Below are positions 63,521-64,000 of a stretch of DNA of 64,000 nucleotides, piece by piece (positions within the stretch are counted from its first letter, which is position 1; each line of letters opens with the position of its first letter). Origin of the DNA: Casuarius casuarius (taxonomy: Eukaryota; Chordata; Aves; Casuariiformes; Casuariidae). Made by a program: the position numbers and the translations under genes. The DNA lies in contig PTFA01000366.1 in NCBI GenBank assembly GCA_003342895.1, forward strand, positions 496,001 to 560,000, written 5' to 3'. The notes beneath the pieces were generated by a model. That model did not search any database. It saw only the letters and a list, made by a program, of their open reading frames with translations, and was not told the DNA's origin.

Positions 63521-64000
63521 TGGCCTGGATAAACATGCTTTGTCAATTGCTATCAATTAAGTGCCCCAGAATCGTAAAGTTTTCTTCTTCAGCACAAACA
63601 AGGGCCTGCACAGCATCCTGCAGACAAAGTACCTCTTGTCTTCTTTAGTGTTACCCTCCCCCTCAGCCCCCTGCGGTGACTCCCTCCCATCCCCGCCCCC
63701 CCCCTTTTTTTTGTTGCTGAGTGCAAGATTTATAAACCCTTTGAAACATGTTGTTTCCAGATGCAGGCTCCCAGTGCCTTGTCAATAGCTTCCTGTCCTG
63801 TTCCAAGGGCTGAGCAGATGTAATTACACACACTCTGCCGAATGCATCCACCCGCCATCTCCTCAGTCAAACCCTCCAGAAACTGCTCCGTTCCTGGCAG
63901 AAATCCCTCCACACCTCTTCGCTTAACGTGGTAAATTACCAGCTCATGAGAACCACTGTGTTTCCACTGATTAGGTGTCTGGAACCAGCATTTCCCCTTC
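63521..64000. other. Non-coding DNA, no gene recognised
   Basis: C-rich stretch with a C9 run and T8 run at 63,696-63,712 (slippage-prone). No gene is recognised up to the window edge. Confidence 0.55.

Overview
This window looks like a gene-poor stretch of a vertebrate nuclear genome, most likely avian. The reasons are: about 64 kb of AT-leaning, CpG-depleted sequence; no open reading frame longer than 178 codons; very few transposon relics for the length; and the relics that can be recognised (an old CR1-type LINE 3' end, a solo endogenous-retrovirus LTR, MIR/CORE-SINE-like fragments) fit an amniote with a small, repeat-poor genome. Bird is my inference from repeat poverty plus CR1; turtle or crocodilian cannot be excluded. 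I found no protein-coding gene, tRNA, rRNA or CRISPR array that I can support. Short open frames are scattered on both strands at the level expected by chance, and none shows a recognisable domain.

Layout. 1-6.07 kb is ordinary non-coding DNA with a MIR-like fragment near 4.1 kb. At 6,079-6,461 lies a complete solo LTR with TG...CA ends, a TATA box, a polyadenylation signal and a 6-bp target-site duplication. 6.5-24.6 kb is unremarkable except for a clear MIR-like fragment at 21.1 kb and short simple repeats. From 24.6 to 28.2 kb there is a peculiar region of decayed telomere-like sequence: TTAGGG/GGGTTA-type motifs on the + strand in the left half and CCCTAA/TAACCC-type motifs on the + strand in the right half, a head-to-head arrangement. 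At its right edge sits 1.3 units of a 158-bp tandem repeat, and a partial copy of the same unit (about 90% identical over 98 bp) recurs 3.2 kb further on at 31.7 kb.

A small CpG island at about 35.4-35.87 kb, preceded by a TATA-like box and containing donor-like splice motifs, is the only candidate promoter or first exon. A 55-bp assembly gap of N lies at 40,461-40,515. A second patch with more CpG than its surroundings is at 42.1-42.56 kb. An ancient CR1 3' end, minus strand, is at 46.6-46.87 kb. Two perfect 11-bp-arm hairpins sit within 115 bp at 54.1-54.2 kb. The last 10 kb is AT-rich with an A/C-rich tract, a short direct duplication and, near 63.4 kb, a possible tRNA-derived SINE relic.

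There are no genes here that can be read as working together. The interest of the window lies in the head-to-head telomere-like block with its flanking satellite-like unit, the isolated CpG island, and the well-preserved solo LTR.
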